Assembly: GCF_004769195.1 (NCBI RefSeq)
Contig: NZ_RQET01000014.1
Location: 62,001-126,000 of the forward strand
DNA length: 64,000 nucleotides
Reading direction: 5' to 3'
DNA from: Leptospira fletcheri
GTDB taxonomy: Bacteria > Spirochaetota > Leptospiria > Leptospirales > Leptospiraceae
In this document: positions 27,280-35,487 of the stretch, piece by piece
Layout: each line of letters opens with the position of its first letter
Numbering within the stretch: position 1 is the stretch's first letter
Made by a program: the position numbers and the translations under genes
Notes under the pieces: generated by a model
What the model was told of the DNA's origin: nothing
What the model saw: only the letters and a program-made list of their open reading frames with translations
Databases searched by the model: none

Positions 27280-28038
27280 ATGGCTCTGATCGAAGAACTA
27301 GACAAACAGGGGAATTTTCTTTTTCGCTGGAGATCCTATGTGCCTGGATTCATCCTTCTCCTTTGTCTGTATGCTCTAAAAGATTACCAATTTCTCAACG
27401 GTTCCTACGAGGATAATCTGTATTACGCGGCTGCCTGCTTTCTGGTCAGCCTCATCGGTCTCGCGGTACGGTGCTTCGTGATCGGTTATGCACCCGCAAG
27501 GACCTCCGGAAGAAATACGAAAGAGCAGGTAGCCGATCTGGTGAACATGGAAGGAATCTACTCTTTGGTACGACATCCTTTGTATCTGGGAAACTTTCTC
27601 TTGTACCTCGGACCCGTACTATATTTCAGAAATCTTCCTCTTACCCTAGTGTTCGTGCTCTTTTTCGGGTTCTATTATGAAAGAATCATGTTTACCGAGG
27701 AAAAATTCCTCCGGGAAAAATTCGGAAAGGAATACTTGGATTGGGCGGACCGGATTCCCGCTTTTTTCCCGAAGTGGAAAGGATACGTGAAACCGAAACT
27801 TTCCTTTTCGTTCCGAAACATACTGAAACGAGAATACCCGAGTTTATTCGGAGTGACCGTGATTTTCGTACTTTTCGATTTCCTTGCCAGCTTCCTGAAC
27901 GGTTTCGCCTCCTGGACCGCGCCTTGGGAAGCGATCACCGAACCACAAATTTGGATCTTCGGGATCGGAGCTGTATTTTACATTTTGGTCAGGATCATCG
28001 TAAAGACCACCCGCTTATTGCACGTAGAAGGAAGATAA
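27280..28038 (+). CDS. Isoprenylcysteine-methyltransferase-type membrane enzyme, LmtA-like candidate
   Basis: 252 residues and about six membrane helices. The core NMEGIYSLVRHPLYLGNFLLYLG and the later EEKFLREKFGKEYLDWADRIPAFFPKW are the SAM-binding and active regions of the ICMT/phospholipid methyltransferase family. In Leptospira interrogans a member of this family, LmtA, methylates the 1-phosphate of lipid A. This gene is a good candidate for the same role, but other membrane methyltransferases share the motifs. A TTGACA (27221-27226) lies in the 76-base gap upstream, without a clear -10. Confidence 0.7.
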   Translation: MALIEELDKQGNFLFRWRSYVPGFILLLCLYALKDYQFLNGSYEDNLYYAAACFLVSLIGLAVRCFVIGYAPARTSGRNTKEQVADLVNMEGIYSLVRHPLYLGNFLLYLGPVLYFRNLPLTLVFVLFFGFYYERIMFTEEKFLREKFGKEYLDWADRIPAFFPKWKGYVKPKLSFSFRNILKREYPSLFGVTVIFVLFDFLASFLNGFASWTAPWEAITEPQIWIFGIGAVFYILVRIIVKTTRLLHVEGR

Positions 28039-28069
28039 TCCGAGAGCCGGGACAGACAAAAGACTTCGC

Positions 28070-28795
28070 TTAACGGGAAACGTTTTCCAAATAGGATTTG
28101 AATTTTTCCGTATCCGAAGTCAGAAAGATGGGGACCGGATATTCCCGTTTGGAGGGAAGGAGAGCGAAACCTTCGTCGTAAAAAACGACCTTTTCCACTT
28201 CGTCGAATTTGTATTTGAATTCGGAGTTCAAGGCGTGAAAGCAGAAGCCTCCCTGGATTTCCTGCACTCTTCCCTCGCCGATCCGGCGGAAACCTTTCAA
28301 TTGTTCGGGGCGGATCCTTTCTTTTAGATTTTCGTACGGCAATTTTCCCGAGAGATCCAGGAACAATACTCCTTCCATAGACCACCATTCTTGCGTCGAA
28401 GGCTCAGGGTCCGAATGCACGGGAGTCTCCGATCGCACCGTTTCCGTTCGAATCGTCGGCTCTACTTGCCGGACGGGTTCCGATCTGACTTCTTCCATCC
28501 AGATTCGATCCTCCTCTTCGATTCTTTCCTCTTCCTTGACTTCCTGAAAATGAGAGGAAGGCGGAATTTTACGATTTTCCGCGAACATTCTATCGTATTC
28601 GGATGCCGAATCCGCCTGGGAATTCTTCTTTGTCCCGGCCAAGGTTTCCTTTAGAATCTTACGGTCGTTCGGAGGAGAATGGCTTGCGCGTACAGGGTAC
28701 GGCTTCGGGCTTCCCTGTCTGCCGCTCGGCAGAAAGGATACGTAAATGAAGCACAAAAGGCCGACCAGAATGAGTGCGAGAGCTATATAAAGCAT
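28070..28795 (-). CDS. Single-pass membrane protein of unknown function
   Basis: 241 residues. One N-terminal helix (MLYIALALILVGLLCFIYVSF) is followed by a long disordered linker rich in Ser, Glu and Arg (about 25-140). A compact C-terminal domain starts at WWSMEGVLFLDLSGKLPYENL and contains one cysteine. I recognise no family. It converges with the ICMT-type gene and is divergent from the PpiD-like gene. Confidence 0.6.
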   Translation of the reverse strand: MLYIALALILVGLLCFIYVSFLPSGRQGSPKPYPVRASHSPPNDRKILKETLAGTKKNSQADSASEYDRMFAENRKIPPSSHFQEVKEEERIEEEDRIWMEEVRSEPVRQVEPTIRTETVRSETPVHSDPEPSTQEWWSMEGVLFLDLSGKLPYENLKERIRPEQLKGFRRIGEGRVQEIQGGFCFHALNSEFKYKFDEVEKVVFYDEGFALLPSKREYPVPIFLTSDTEKFKSYLENVSR

Positions 28796-28902
28796 TATTA
28801 TATGTATCTATCATACTGGCGCCTTTCTGAAGCGTTTTTCGTCGGTTTTTCTCCTTTACAGATTCCCCGGGCCCGTCACCCTTCCTTTACATACGGATTT
28901 TT

Positions 28903-30117
28903 ATGACGAATACCGAAGGAACTTCCCTGAAGAACATTTTTTTTAAGGTCGGATCCGCCCTATTTTTAGGCGTCCTGGTACTGATGTTGATCTTTACCCT
29001 ACTACGCTCCGACGTGGAGCAAGCCGGAATGGATATGTTGACCGGAAAGGCCAATATCAAAGCCGGAAAGATCGGTGGAAAAGACGTGCCCATGGATTCC
29101 TTCAATGCGGGCCGCAGATATTGTTATCAAATTTACCAAGGGCAAATTCCGGACAACCAATTAGGGGAATGTTCTTTTATGATTCTAAAGGGGATGTTCG
29201 TGGCGAATACGATCGCGAACGCCTTGGGATACACGGTATCCGAAGACATGATCCGCCAAAATCTCTGGGAAGAAGCCCAAAAAAAGGTAAAACTTTCTTA
29301 CCGCGGAGCGGGATATTCCGACGACGAGATGGAGAAACCTGACCAGGTTTATCGTCAATTTCTTAAGGAAGCGCCGATGCGCTTTCGAGTCGAGGCAGCA
29401 GTGCAAGGTTCCGTTCAGGCAAATCTACTCCATTCCGACTTAAGAAAATCCGACGACGAATTGTCCGTCCAGTCCGAAGCGTCTACCGCAAAAGTGGATC
29501 TAAATGCGGTCGTTTACACGGACGCGGACCTGACAAGAATCGCGAACCAGAATGTAGAACCGACAGACCTACAATTGCGGGAACTGTACCAGAAGGAAAT
29601 CACGGATCCGAATTTTCCCAAGGGAAAGGACGGAAAGATCGCCACTTTCGAGGAAAGAAAATCCATTCTTCGAGGGAAATTTCTGATAGAAGCTCGGAAA
29701 AATTCGATCGAAAACTTGAAGGGAAAAATCAAATCCCTCCAAAATGAACCGGACGGGCTTTCCAAGGTCGCGGCACTTTTCGGAACGGGAACTGCCTCCG
29801 TCCGAGACAAAGGTTTTTCCGATCTGAAATCCTTAGCTTCTCAGAAAGGCAATTTTTCCCTGATTGCAGATAAGAGATTTTTTCAGGACCTTACTTCCTC
29901 GACGTTCGGTCAAAAGAAAAGCGCCGGTCCGTACAAGGACGGGGATAAATACGCACTCGTAGAGTTTGTAGCTTTACGCTTCGGAAATCCCGGAACTTCT
30001 ACCGTACTTAGAATTAGAGACGCGTCGACAATCTTGAACGGTTTTCTGGCCGAAATCCCCCAGAGCATTGCGGAAGAAATTACCGTGGAAAGATTGGCCC
30101 GATCAGCGGAGGAATGA
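28903..30117 (+). CDS. PpiD/SurA-like membrane-anchored chaperone (tentative)
   Basis: 404 residues. The N-terminus has a cytoplasmic stub and one membrane helix (about 17-34, LFLGVLVLMLIFTLL), then a SurA_N-like helical region. ILKGMFVANTIANALGYTVSEDMIRQNLWEEAQKK corresponds to the chaperone helix pair, and SSTFGQKKSAGPYKDGDKYALVEFVAL recalls a parvulin-type domain edge. A complete catalytic parvulin domain is not visible, so it may be a chaperone only. The 4-base overlap with cheX is notable. Confidence 0.55.
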   Translation: MTNTEGTSLKNIFFKVGSALFLGVLVLMLIFTLLRSDVEQAGMDMLTGKANIKAGKIGGKDVPMDSFNAGRRYCYQIYQGQIPDNQLGECSFMILKGMFVANTIANALGYTVSEDMIRQNLWEEAQKKVKLSYRGAGYSDDEMEKPDQVYRQFLKEAPMRFRVEAAVQGSVQANLLHSDLRKSDDELSVQSEASTAKVDLNAVVYTDADLTRIANQNVEPTDLQLRELYQKEITDPNFPKGKDGKIATFEERKSILRGKFLIEARKNSIENLKGKIKSLQNEPDGLSKVAALFGTGTASVRDKGFSDLKSLASQKGNFSLIADKRFFQDLTSSTFGQKKSAGPYKDGDKYALVEFVALRFGNPGTSTVLRIRDASTILNGFLAEIPQSIAEEITVERLARSAEE

Positions 30118-30581
30118 TGCAAATCCGTGCCGAACTTGTAAACCCGTTTTTAGAAGCAGCAACGATCGTTTTCCGCGACGTACTTCAAACGGATCTGATC
30201 CGGGGAAAGATCGGAATCAAGGATACTCCCGAAACCTCCTTGGAACTCGCGATCATCATCGGAGTATTAGGAACCTTTAATGGAGAAGTCGTTTACGGAC
30301 TGAATTACGACGCGGCTTATAAGATCGCCCAAAAATTAATGCCCGGAATGAGTCAGGAAGACATCAAGAACGAATACAAGGATATATTGGGAGAAATCGC
30401 GAATATGACTACGGGAAACGCGATGAATATTTTTGCGACCGCGGGACAATCCATCGAAATCACCGCCCCCAATATCGTGGACGCAAAAAATGAAACCATC
30501 AAAATTCCCAAGAAACAGGCTTTGGCGATCAACCTATTTTCGAAGTTCGGCAAATTGGAAGTGAACGTCTCCCTTTCTTAA
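30114..30581 (+). CDS. cheX: CheX-type chemotaxis phosphatase
   Basis: 155 residues. CheX removes phosphate from CheY-P. The signature E-X2-N helix is seen in DILGEIANMTTGNAMNIF (about 89-106), following YGLNYDAAYKIAQKLMPGM. The sequence ends with a strand typical of the family. The start overlaps the PpiD-like stop by 4 bases (ATGA; a second ATG follows directly). The next gene converges 12 bases downstream. Confidence 0.88.
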   Translation: MMQIRAELVNPFLEAATIVFRDVLQTDLIRGKIGIKDTPETSLELAIIIGVLGTFNGEVVYGLNYDAAYKIAQKLMPGMSQEDIKNEYKDILGEIANMTTGNAMNIFATAGQSIEITAPNIVDAKNETIKIPKKQALAINLFSKFGKLEVNVSLS

Positions 30582-30593
30582 GAGAGAAGCCGT

Positions 30594-31556
30594 TCATTCT
30601 CGTTGGGCGAAATTTTCCAATTCGGTGCGCATGGGAGAAAACGCGCGCTCCGTGTCTTTGGAGGATTTTTCCAGGTATTTTGACAGAAATTTTTTCGCCC
30701 ACTCCGTTTCTCCGGATTTGTAACTGGCTTTGAACAATAAATAGGCGCCTAGATCCCTTTCTTCTCTCTGTCTTTTAAATTCGGCGGAACGGGCATCCTC
30801 TCCGGTCGGATATTTTCTACCGAATCGGTTCCAAAAATCGATCAGATAAGAACGGGCCTCCTTGTATTTTCCCTGGCGAAAAAGAGAGTCCCCCAATTGT
30901 AAATATGCCTGAGCTCGAAATTCCTCGGGAGCCTCGGTTGCCACCTGCAAAAGAGTCGATTCGGCTTCCGGATATTTGGATTGAGAGCGGAGTGCTCTTG
31001 CGGATTCCAGTAAGGACTTCCACTTGATTTCCTCGTCCTGCCCCTCCGATGTCTGTTGTTGTTCTCCCGATCCGGAAAGTTTAGACAATTCCAGTTTGGC
31101 TTTACCCGACATTTCTCCGCCCCCGGCGGCGGCTTTGGAGAATTCCTCTTGTGCAGCCTCTTTTTGTCCATTCCGAAGTCTGAATAGACCTCTTTCATAG
31201 GCGGCCTTGCCGGTGTCCCCTCCGTGCTTCTTCCCGACTTTTTTTCCTTTTTTCTCCGTGAGATTCGGAGGAAGCGTACGCTTGGGCTTTTCCGGTTCGC
31301 GGTTCTTTTCTTTTAGCGCTCGGTCCTCCTGGACCTCGGGAGCCTTCTCCATGATTTTGGAATCATCTTCTTTGATTTCCCTCGGAGGAATATCCGACTC
31401 GATTTCCGAATCCGAAGAGGAAAGGACCTCGTTTGCAATGGACATTTCCCGGAGATCCTCCGGAAAGGGCAAGGGCATTTGCGCGAAAAGTCCCTCCGTA
31501 AGGAAAAGACAAAGGATGATCGGGAATGGAAAAAATTTCGAAACTTTCGGATTCAT
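30594..31556 (-). CDS. Exported TPR-repeat protein
   Basis: 320 residues. The N-terminal signal peptide is FFPFPIILCLFLTEGLFAQM. A charged, proline-rich region (about 40-105) precedes TPR-like helices: GKAAYERGLFRLRNGQKEAAQEEFSKAA and SQSKYPEAESTLLQVATEAPEEFRAQAYLQLGDSLFRQGKYKEARSYL. Probably periplasmic scaffold; no specific function. The start overlaps the upstream gene by 4 bases, and the pair appears to be one operon. Confidence 0.7.
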   Translation of the reverse strand: MNPKVSKFFPFPIILCLFLTEGLFAQMPLPFPEDLREMSIANEVLSSSDSEIESDIPPREIKEDDSKIMEKAPEVQEDRALKEKNREPEKPKRTLPPNLTEKKGKKVGKKHGGDTGKAAYERGLFRLRNGQKEAAQEEFSKAAAGGGEMSGKAKLELSKLSGSGEQQQTSEGQDEEIKWKSLLESARALRSQSKYPEAESTLLQVATEAPEEFRAQAYLQLGDSLFRQGKYKEARSYLIDFWNRFGRKYPTGEDARSAEFKRQREERDLGAYLLFKASYKSGETEWAKKFLSKYLEKSSKDTERAFSPMRTELENFAQRE

Positions 31557-32152
31557 TCTCTCAACTGACCGGATTTTCCGGGAGGTTTTTCCAATCTGGA
31601 TTCGTTCTTCGGAGCCGAGGAAGGAAGCGATTCTCCTTTCGGTTCCAAACGAGGGGAATCGTTGGAGGAATTCCCGGGGGGAGCTAAATCCTCTCTCGGA
31701 GGACGTTCGGATTCGTTCGGAAAAAATACTCTGGAATCCCCTTCCTTCCTGCGCGAATTCGAAAGAGTGTTTCCTTCTTCCAAGGAACCGTTGGGGGCAC
31801 TAGGACCGTCTTTGGGTTTCTCCTGGGAATATCTTTCTATATCAAAGGAAGAAGTCGAAGAATCCCGTAAGGAAGGATCGCTCCAACGGACATCCTTTCT
31901 TTTCCGGTTGTATTCCCTTTCTATATCTTCCAAAAAAAGGGCTTTGCGATCCAAAACCTTCGCTCGATCCTCTTCTCCCGCCATCTCCAGCCCTTTTTGA
32001 AAACTGAACCAACCTAGAGCCAAGGCAATTAGGGCAGCGAGAGCAAGAGCTGCCTTGCCGATCAGCTTAACGGTTTGCGGGGGAAGTCCTCCTAAAATTC
32101 CGTCAACGGACTGACGGATCCCGGTTAACACTGCGAAAGGATTAAAAGCCAT
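31553..32152 (-). CDS. Single-pass membrane protein with disordered tail
   Basis: 199 residues. One helix (KLIGKAALALAALIALALGWFSF, about 28-50) is followed by a charged coil (about 55-90) and a long disordered Ser/Pro/Glu tail. No family recognised. The stop overlaps the TPR gene start by 4 bases. Confidence 0.6.
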   Translation of the reverse strand: MAFNPFAVLTGIRQSVDGILGGLPPQTVKLIGKAALALAALIALALGWFSFQKGLEMAGEEDRAKVLDRKALFLEDIEREYNRKRKDVRWSDPSLRDSSTSSFDIERYSQEKPKDGPSAPNGSLEEGNTLSNSRRKEGDSRVFFPNESERPPREDLAPPGNSSNDSPRLEPKGESLPSSAPKNESRLEKPPGKSGQLRE

Positions 32153-32619
32153 CTCGATTCCTATCTATTAGGATCGGTGATTTTTTCTTTTTTTTCAAGG
32201 GGATAATTTCGGTCTCAAGCTCGATTTTCTTGCGGATTTTCCGCCGAAATGGTGGCGAGTTTCAGGTCTCTTTACACTTCTTGTTTCGTCTTCGGCACAA
32301 CGGCCTTTCATCACAATGTTTGCGAAAGCAAAATCCGCACATCCGGTGTCCTGGGAGAAAAGGGTCACAGTAGACCCCAAATCAAGATGTGGAGAATCGT
32401 TCAAAATCCATACTAAGAAAGATTCTCAAAACCAAAAACATCCCTTCGTTTTTGCGAAATGATTTTAAGAATAAATACAAATATTCATTAAATTGAATGT
32501 TCCAGTACGGTTGACAATTATCAGCGGGCCGAGAAACGGACGAACGTCTTCCTTGCTTGGCTTTTTATTCGAGTTTCGAATCCTTGGTATTAATCCCTGT
32601 CCACGGGAACGGAGAAATG
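32153..32619 (+). other. Intergenic region ahead of the cbb3 oxidase operon
   Basis: About 465 bases without a convincing gene, more AT-rich in its right half (32400-32510). It holds a small GAAA-tetraloop hairpin at 32319-32332 (TTTGC/GCAAA), a short ATTCA/TGAAT inverted repeat near 32483-32498 and the FNR-like box at 32511. The frame of ccoN is open back to 32557, but that stretch lacks a ribosome site. Confidence 0.5.
32511..32524 (+). promoter_or_regulatory. FNR/CRP-family-like box upstream of ccoN
   Basis: TTGACAATTATCAG matches the FNR consensus TTGAT-N4-ATCAA at 8 of 10 fixed positions. It also contains a perfect -35 hexamer TTGACA, so it may be read either way. It is 96-109 bases ahead of the preferred ccoN ATG. 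cbb3 operons are commonly induced by low oxygen through FNR or FixK. Confidence 0.4.
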
Positions 32620-34050
32620 ATGAATTCCCAAAAATACAACGATAGAATCGTAAAAGGATTTCTAATCTCCGCGTTGGTATGGGGCGTGGCTTCGATGTTA
32701 ATCGGAACTTGGATCGCCTTCCAGATGGTATTTCCGGAGCTGAATTTCGGCCCGTATTTTACCTTCGGAAGACTCCGCCCGCTCCACACAAACGCGGCAA
32801 TATTCGGCTTCGCGCTAAGCATCATATTTGCGACCGCTTATCATACCGTCCAAAGACTCTGCAGAGTGAGAATCTGGAGCGATCGACTGGCGAACATTCA
32901 TTTTGTATTGTACAATCTGACTATCGTTCTTGCAGCGATCACCCTTCCCCTAGGAATGAACCAATCCAAGGAATACGCCGAGCTGGAATGGCCACTGGAT
33001 CTCCTAATCGTGGTTTGGTTCGTGATCTTCCTTGTAAATTACTTCGGAACTATTTTTACCAGAGAAGAGAAGCAGCTCTATGCCGCGATCTGGTTCTATA
33101 TAGCCTCCTTCGTAACGATTCCGATCCTATTTATCGTGAACAATCTTGCTGTTCCCGTAGGTTTGACGAAATCGTATTCCCTATTCGCGGGAGTGTACGA
33201 CGCCAACATCCAATGGTGGTACGGACACAACGCGGTGGCCTTCGTTCTAACGACTCCGTTTTTGGGCCTGATGTACTATTATCTCCCGAAACATATCAAG
33301 CAACCGATCTACAGCCATAGACTATCGATCATCCATTTCTGGTCGCTGATTTTCATCTACATTTGGGCCGGTCCTCACCACTTGCTGTATTCTCCTCTCC
33401 CTGACTGGTTACAAACCACGGGTATGGTGTTCAGCATCATGCTCTGGATGCCTTCCTGGGGAGGGATGTTAAACGGCTTCCTAACCCTAACTCAGGCAAA
33501 GGAGAAAATCAAAACGGACGCCACCTTAAAGATGCTCCTGGTCGGGATCACCTTTTACGGTATGTCCACTTTCGAAGGTCCGTTATTGTCCATCCGATCG
33601 GTGAGCGCCTTAGGTCACAATACGGATTGGATCATCGGGCACGTTCACGGAGGAACGCTGGGTTGGGTAGGAATGATGTCTTTCGCGGTCATCTACTATC
33701 TCGTTCCGAGGGTTTGGAATACGAACCTCTATTCGGAAAGACTGGCCAATTTCCACTTCTGGGTGGCGACCTTAGGCATCCTGCTTTACATCGTTTCGAT
33801 GTGGGTTTCGGGAGTTACGGAAGGTTCCATGTGGAGAGCGGTCGACGAAACGGGAGCTCTGAAATATCCCAATTGGGTTCAGATTACGGAAGTGCTCAAA
33901 CCGTTCCGTCTCTTTAGAGGAATCGCAGGAATCCTCTACGTAACCGGTCTCTTCGTCATGATTTATAACGTAATCAAGACGATTGCCACTGCAGGAAGCG
34001 GTTGGAAAGAAATCGACCTTCGTGTCGGCCTCAAGGAGGGAAAAGCATGA
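32620..34050 (+). CDS. ccoN: cbb3-type cytochrome c oxidase subunit I
   Basis: 476 residues from the ATG at 32620 (GGAG 5 bases upstream; an ATG three bases earlier is the alternative). About twelve membrane helices. All haem and copper ligands are visible: His in RPLHTNAAIFGF for low-spin haem b, His in WWYGHNAVAF for CuB, the pair in GPHHLLYSPLPDW for CuB, and the two of IGHVHGG for the haems. This is the oxygen-reducing, proton-pumping subunit. It starts the ccoNOQP set. Confidence 0.96.
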   Translation: MNSQKYNDRIVKGFLISALVWGVASMLIGTWIAFQMVFPELNFGPYFTFGRLRPLHTNAAIFGFALSIIFATAYHTVQRLCRVRIWSDRLANIHFVLYNLTIVLAAITLPLGMNQSKEYAELEWPLDLLIVVWFVIFLVNYFGTIFTREEKQLYAAIWFYIASFVTIPILFIVNNLAVPVGLTKSYSLFAGVYDANIQWWYGHNAVAFVLTTPFLGLMYYYLPKHIKQPIYSHRLSIIHFWSLIFIYIWAGPHHLLYSPLPDWLQTTGMVFSIMLWMPSWGGMLNGFLTLTQAKEKIKTDATLKMLLVGITFYGMSTFEGPLLSIRSVSALGHNTDWIIGHVHGGTLGWVGMMSFAVIYYLVPRVWNTNLYSERLANFHFWVATLGILLYIVSMWVSGVTEGSMWRAVDETGALKYPNWVQITEVLKPFRLFRGIAGILYVTGLFVMIYNVIKTIATAGSGWKEIDLRVGLKEGKA

Positions 34051-34736
34051 ATTGGTTCGATAAATTATTGGATTGGTTTTCCGGTTACACCGACAAGTGG
34101 GAAACGAACGGAGTCAAATTCACGATCTATACGACGATCGCCGTCCTCTGCGGCGGAATCTTCGAATTGATTCCTCCTTTCTTTCTTTCCAAAACCGCAG
34201 AACCGATCGCGAACGTAAAACCTTACACCGCTCTCGAAATCGCGGGCCGCGACGTCTACCAAAGGGAAGGTTGCAATAACTGCCACACCCAAGTCATCCG
34301 TCCGTTCAAGTGGGAAGTGGATCGTTTCGATCCTCAAAAGTCCTTCGGCCGGGACGGTTATTCCAAGGCGGGAGAATTCGTTTATGACCACCCATTCCTT
34401 TGGGGCTCCAAAAGAACGGGTCCGGACTTGGCTCATGAATCCCAAATCCAGGCTTCCGCAGAATGGCACAAAACCCATTTGATCAATCCGAGAGATACCG
34501 CTCAAGGTTCCGTAATGCCGGCTTATCCTTGGCTCTTCGAAGAAAGCGCCAAATTGGATCCGAGCAAAATCGCTGCCCACATGAGGGGTCTGAGAAGCGT
34601 AGGAGTTCCCTACACTGACGCGGAAATCGAAGCGGGTGCGGCTGAGCTGGCAGGAAAAACGGAAGGAGACGCATTGATCGCTTATCTATTGAAATTGGGT
34701 AGGGATAGTGCGGAACTTGCCAAGAGTCTGAAATAG
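34047..34736 (+). CDS. ccoO: cbb3-type cytochrome c oxidase subunit II (mono-haem)
   Basis: 229 residues. ATG 34047 overlaps the ccoN stop by 4 bases and follows AAGGAGGG. One N-terminal helix (FTIYTTIAVLCGGIFELIPPFF) anchors a cytochrome c domain. The haem motif is CNNCHTQVIRPFKWEVDRF and the methionine ligand lies in GSVMPAYPWLFE. It delivers electrons to CcoN. Confidence 0.95.
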   Translation: MNWFDKLLDWFSGYTDKWETNGVKFTIYTTIAVLCGGIFELIPPFFLSKTAEPIANVKPYTALEIAGRDVYQREGCNNCHTQVIRPFKWEVDRFDPQKSFGRDGYSKAGEFVYDHPFLWGSKRTGPDLAHESQIQASAEWHKTHLINPRDTAQGSVMPAYPWLFEESAKLDPSKIAAHMRGLRSVGVPYTDAEIEAGAAELAGKTEGDALIAYLLKLGRDSAELAKSLK

Positions 34737-34742
34737 GGAAGA

Positions 34743-34892
34743 ATGATGGATTTAGACACATTACAGATATATAAAGCGCTCAGGCTTCCTGTCCTAGTGA
34801 TAGCGATAGCGCTGATCTTTGCCTACGTTTACGGTCGTAAACGTAGGGATCGTATGGAAAAACCGAAATACCGCATGTTAGAGGAGGATTGA
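34743..34892 (+). CDS. ccoQ: CcoQ-like small membrane subunit
   Basis: 49 residues, starting at ATG 34743 (ATG 34746 is equally possible) and ending with TGA at 34890-34892. One membrane helix (LPVLVIAIALIFAYVYG, about 15-31) is followed by a basic stretch (RKRRDR) and the tail KPKYRMLEED. Position between ccoO and ccoP and the single-helix form are diagnostic for CcoQ/FixQ, a stabilising subunit. The tail resembles that of CcoS in the same operon. Confidence 0.85.
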   Translation: MMDLDTLQIYKALRLPVLVIAIALIFAYVYGRKRRDRMEKPKYRMLEED

Positions 34893-34896
34893 TCGA

Positions 34897-35430
34897 ATGA
34901 GCGATCCGAACAAAGAATTCGACGGCATAAAACAATCCGATAATCCTCTACCCGCTTGGTGGGTTTGGGTTTGGCTGGGATCTATCCTATTCGCAGTCGT
35001 TTACGCAATCTACTTTCACGGATTCTCCTCGTGGGGAACCGGAGAGCAGTACGCGGAACAGGTTCAGGAATATGAAAAAGACTTCCCCCAAAAAACGAAC
35101 GTGGTAGCCTCTAAGGACGGAGTCAATCCCTTCCGAGGAGATGAGAAAGCGATCGTAGCGGGCCAAGCAACCTTTCAGACGTACTGTGTGGCTTGTCATG
35201 GTCCGACGGGAGAAGGATTGGTGGGACCGAACCTGATGGATAAGGAATGGCTGCACGGAAATACCGATGCGGAAATTTACCAAGAGATCATGAAGGGAAT
35301 CGGTCCGGATAAGGCCAAATTGGGAAGAGGCCCGATGCCTCCCCACGAGAACACTTTGGGCTCTGAAAAAGTCTATCAGGTGATGGCCTGGTTAGCTTCG
35401 AGGAACCCGAATTTAAAACCCTCCAAGTGA
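34897..35430 (+). CDS. ccoP: cbb3-type cytochrome c oxidase subunit III with a single haem c
   Basis: 177 residues; typical CcoP has about 300 and two haems. One N-terminal helix (AWWVWVWLGSILFAVVYAIYFHGF) is followed by one cytochrome c domain with CVACHGPTGEGLVGPNL and the methionine ligand in GRGPMPPHENTL. No second CXXCH exists and the frame is clean, so this is a short form, not a truncation. AGAGGAGGA lies just before the start, inside the end of ccoQ. Confidence 0.93.
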   Translation: MSDPNKEFDGIKQSDNPLPAWWVWVWLGSILFAVVYAIYFHGFSSWGTGEQYAEQVQEYEKDFPQKTNVVASKDGVNPFRGDEKAIVAGQATFQTYCVACHGPTGEGLVGPNLMDKEWLHGNTDAEIYQEIMKGIGPDKAKLGRGPMPPHENTLGSEKVYQVMAWLASRNPNLKPSK

Positions 35431-35441
35431 AATGAAATTTA

Positions 35442-35468
35442 ACCCGCCCATTCTGAATGTGGGCGGGT
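35442..35468 (+). terminator. Hairpin between ccoP and ccoG
   Basis: Arms ACCCGCCCA and TGGGCGGGT pair perfectly over 9 bases with a 9-base loop, 12 bases after the ccoP stop and 20 bases before the ccoG ATG. No T tract follows. It may be a partial terminator or a 3'-end stabiliser that lets the structural genes accumulate above the assembly genes. Confidence 0.55.
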
Positions 35469-35487
35469 CCGATCCGGAGGAAACTAG

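Noticed and set aside
32319..32332. TTTGCGAAAGCAAA as a Leptospira SOS (LexA) box
   Set aside because: The reported box is TTTG-N5-CAAA; here the spacer is six bases. The sequence is better read as a small GAAA-tetraloop hairpin, and no SOS gene lies downstream.
32557..32619. A 20-residue N-terminal extension of CcoN
   Set aside because: The extension lacks a ribosome site and is not membrane-like, while GGAG precedes the ATG pair at 32617/32620.
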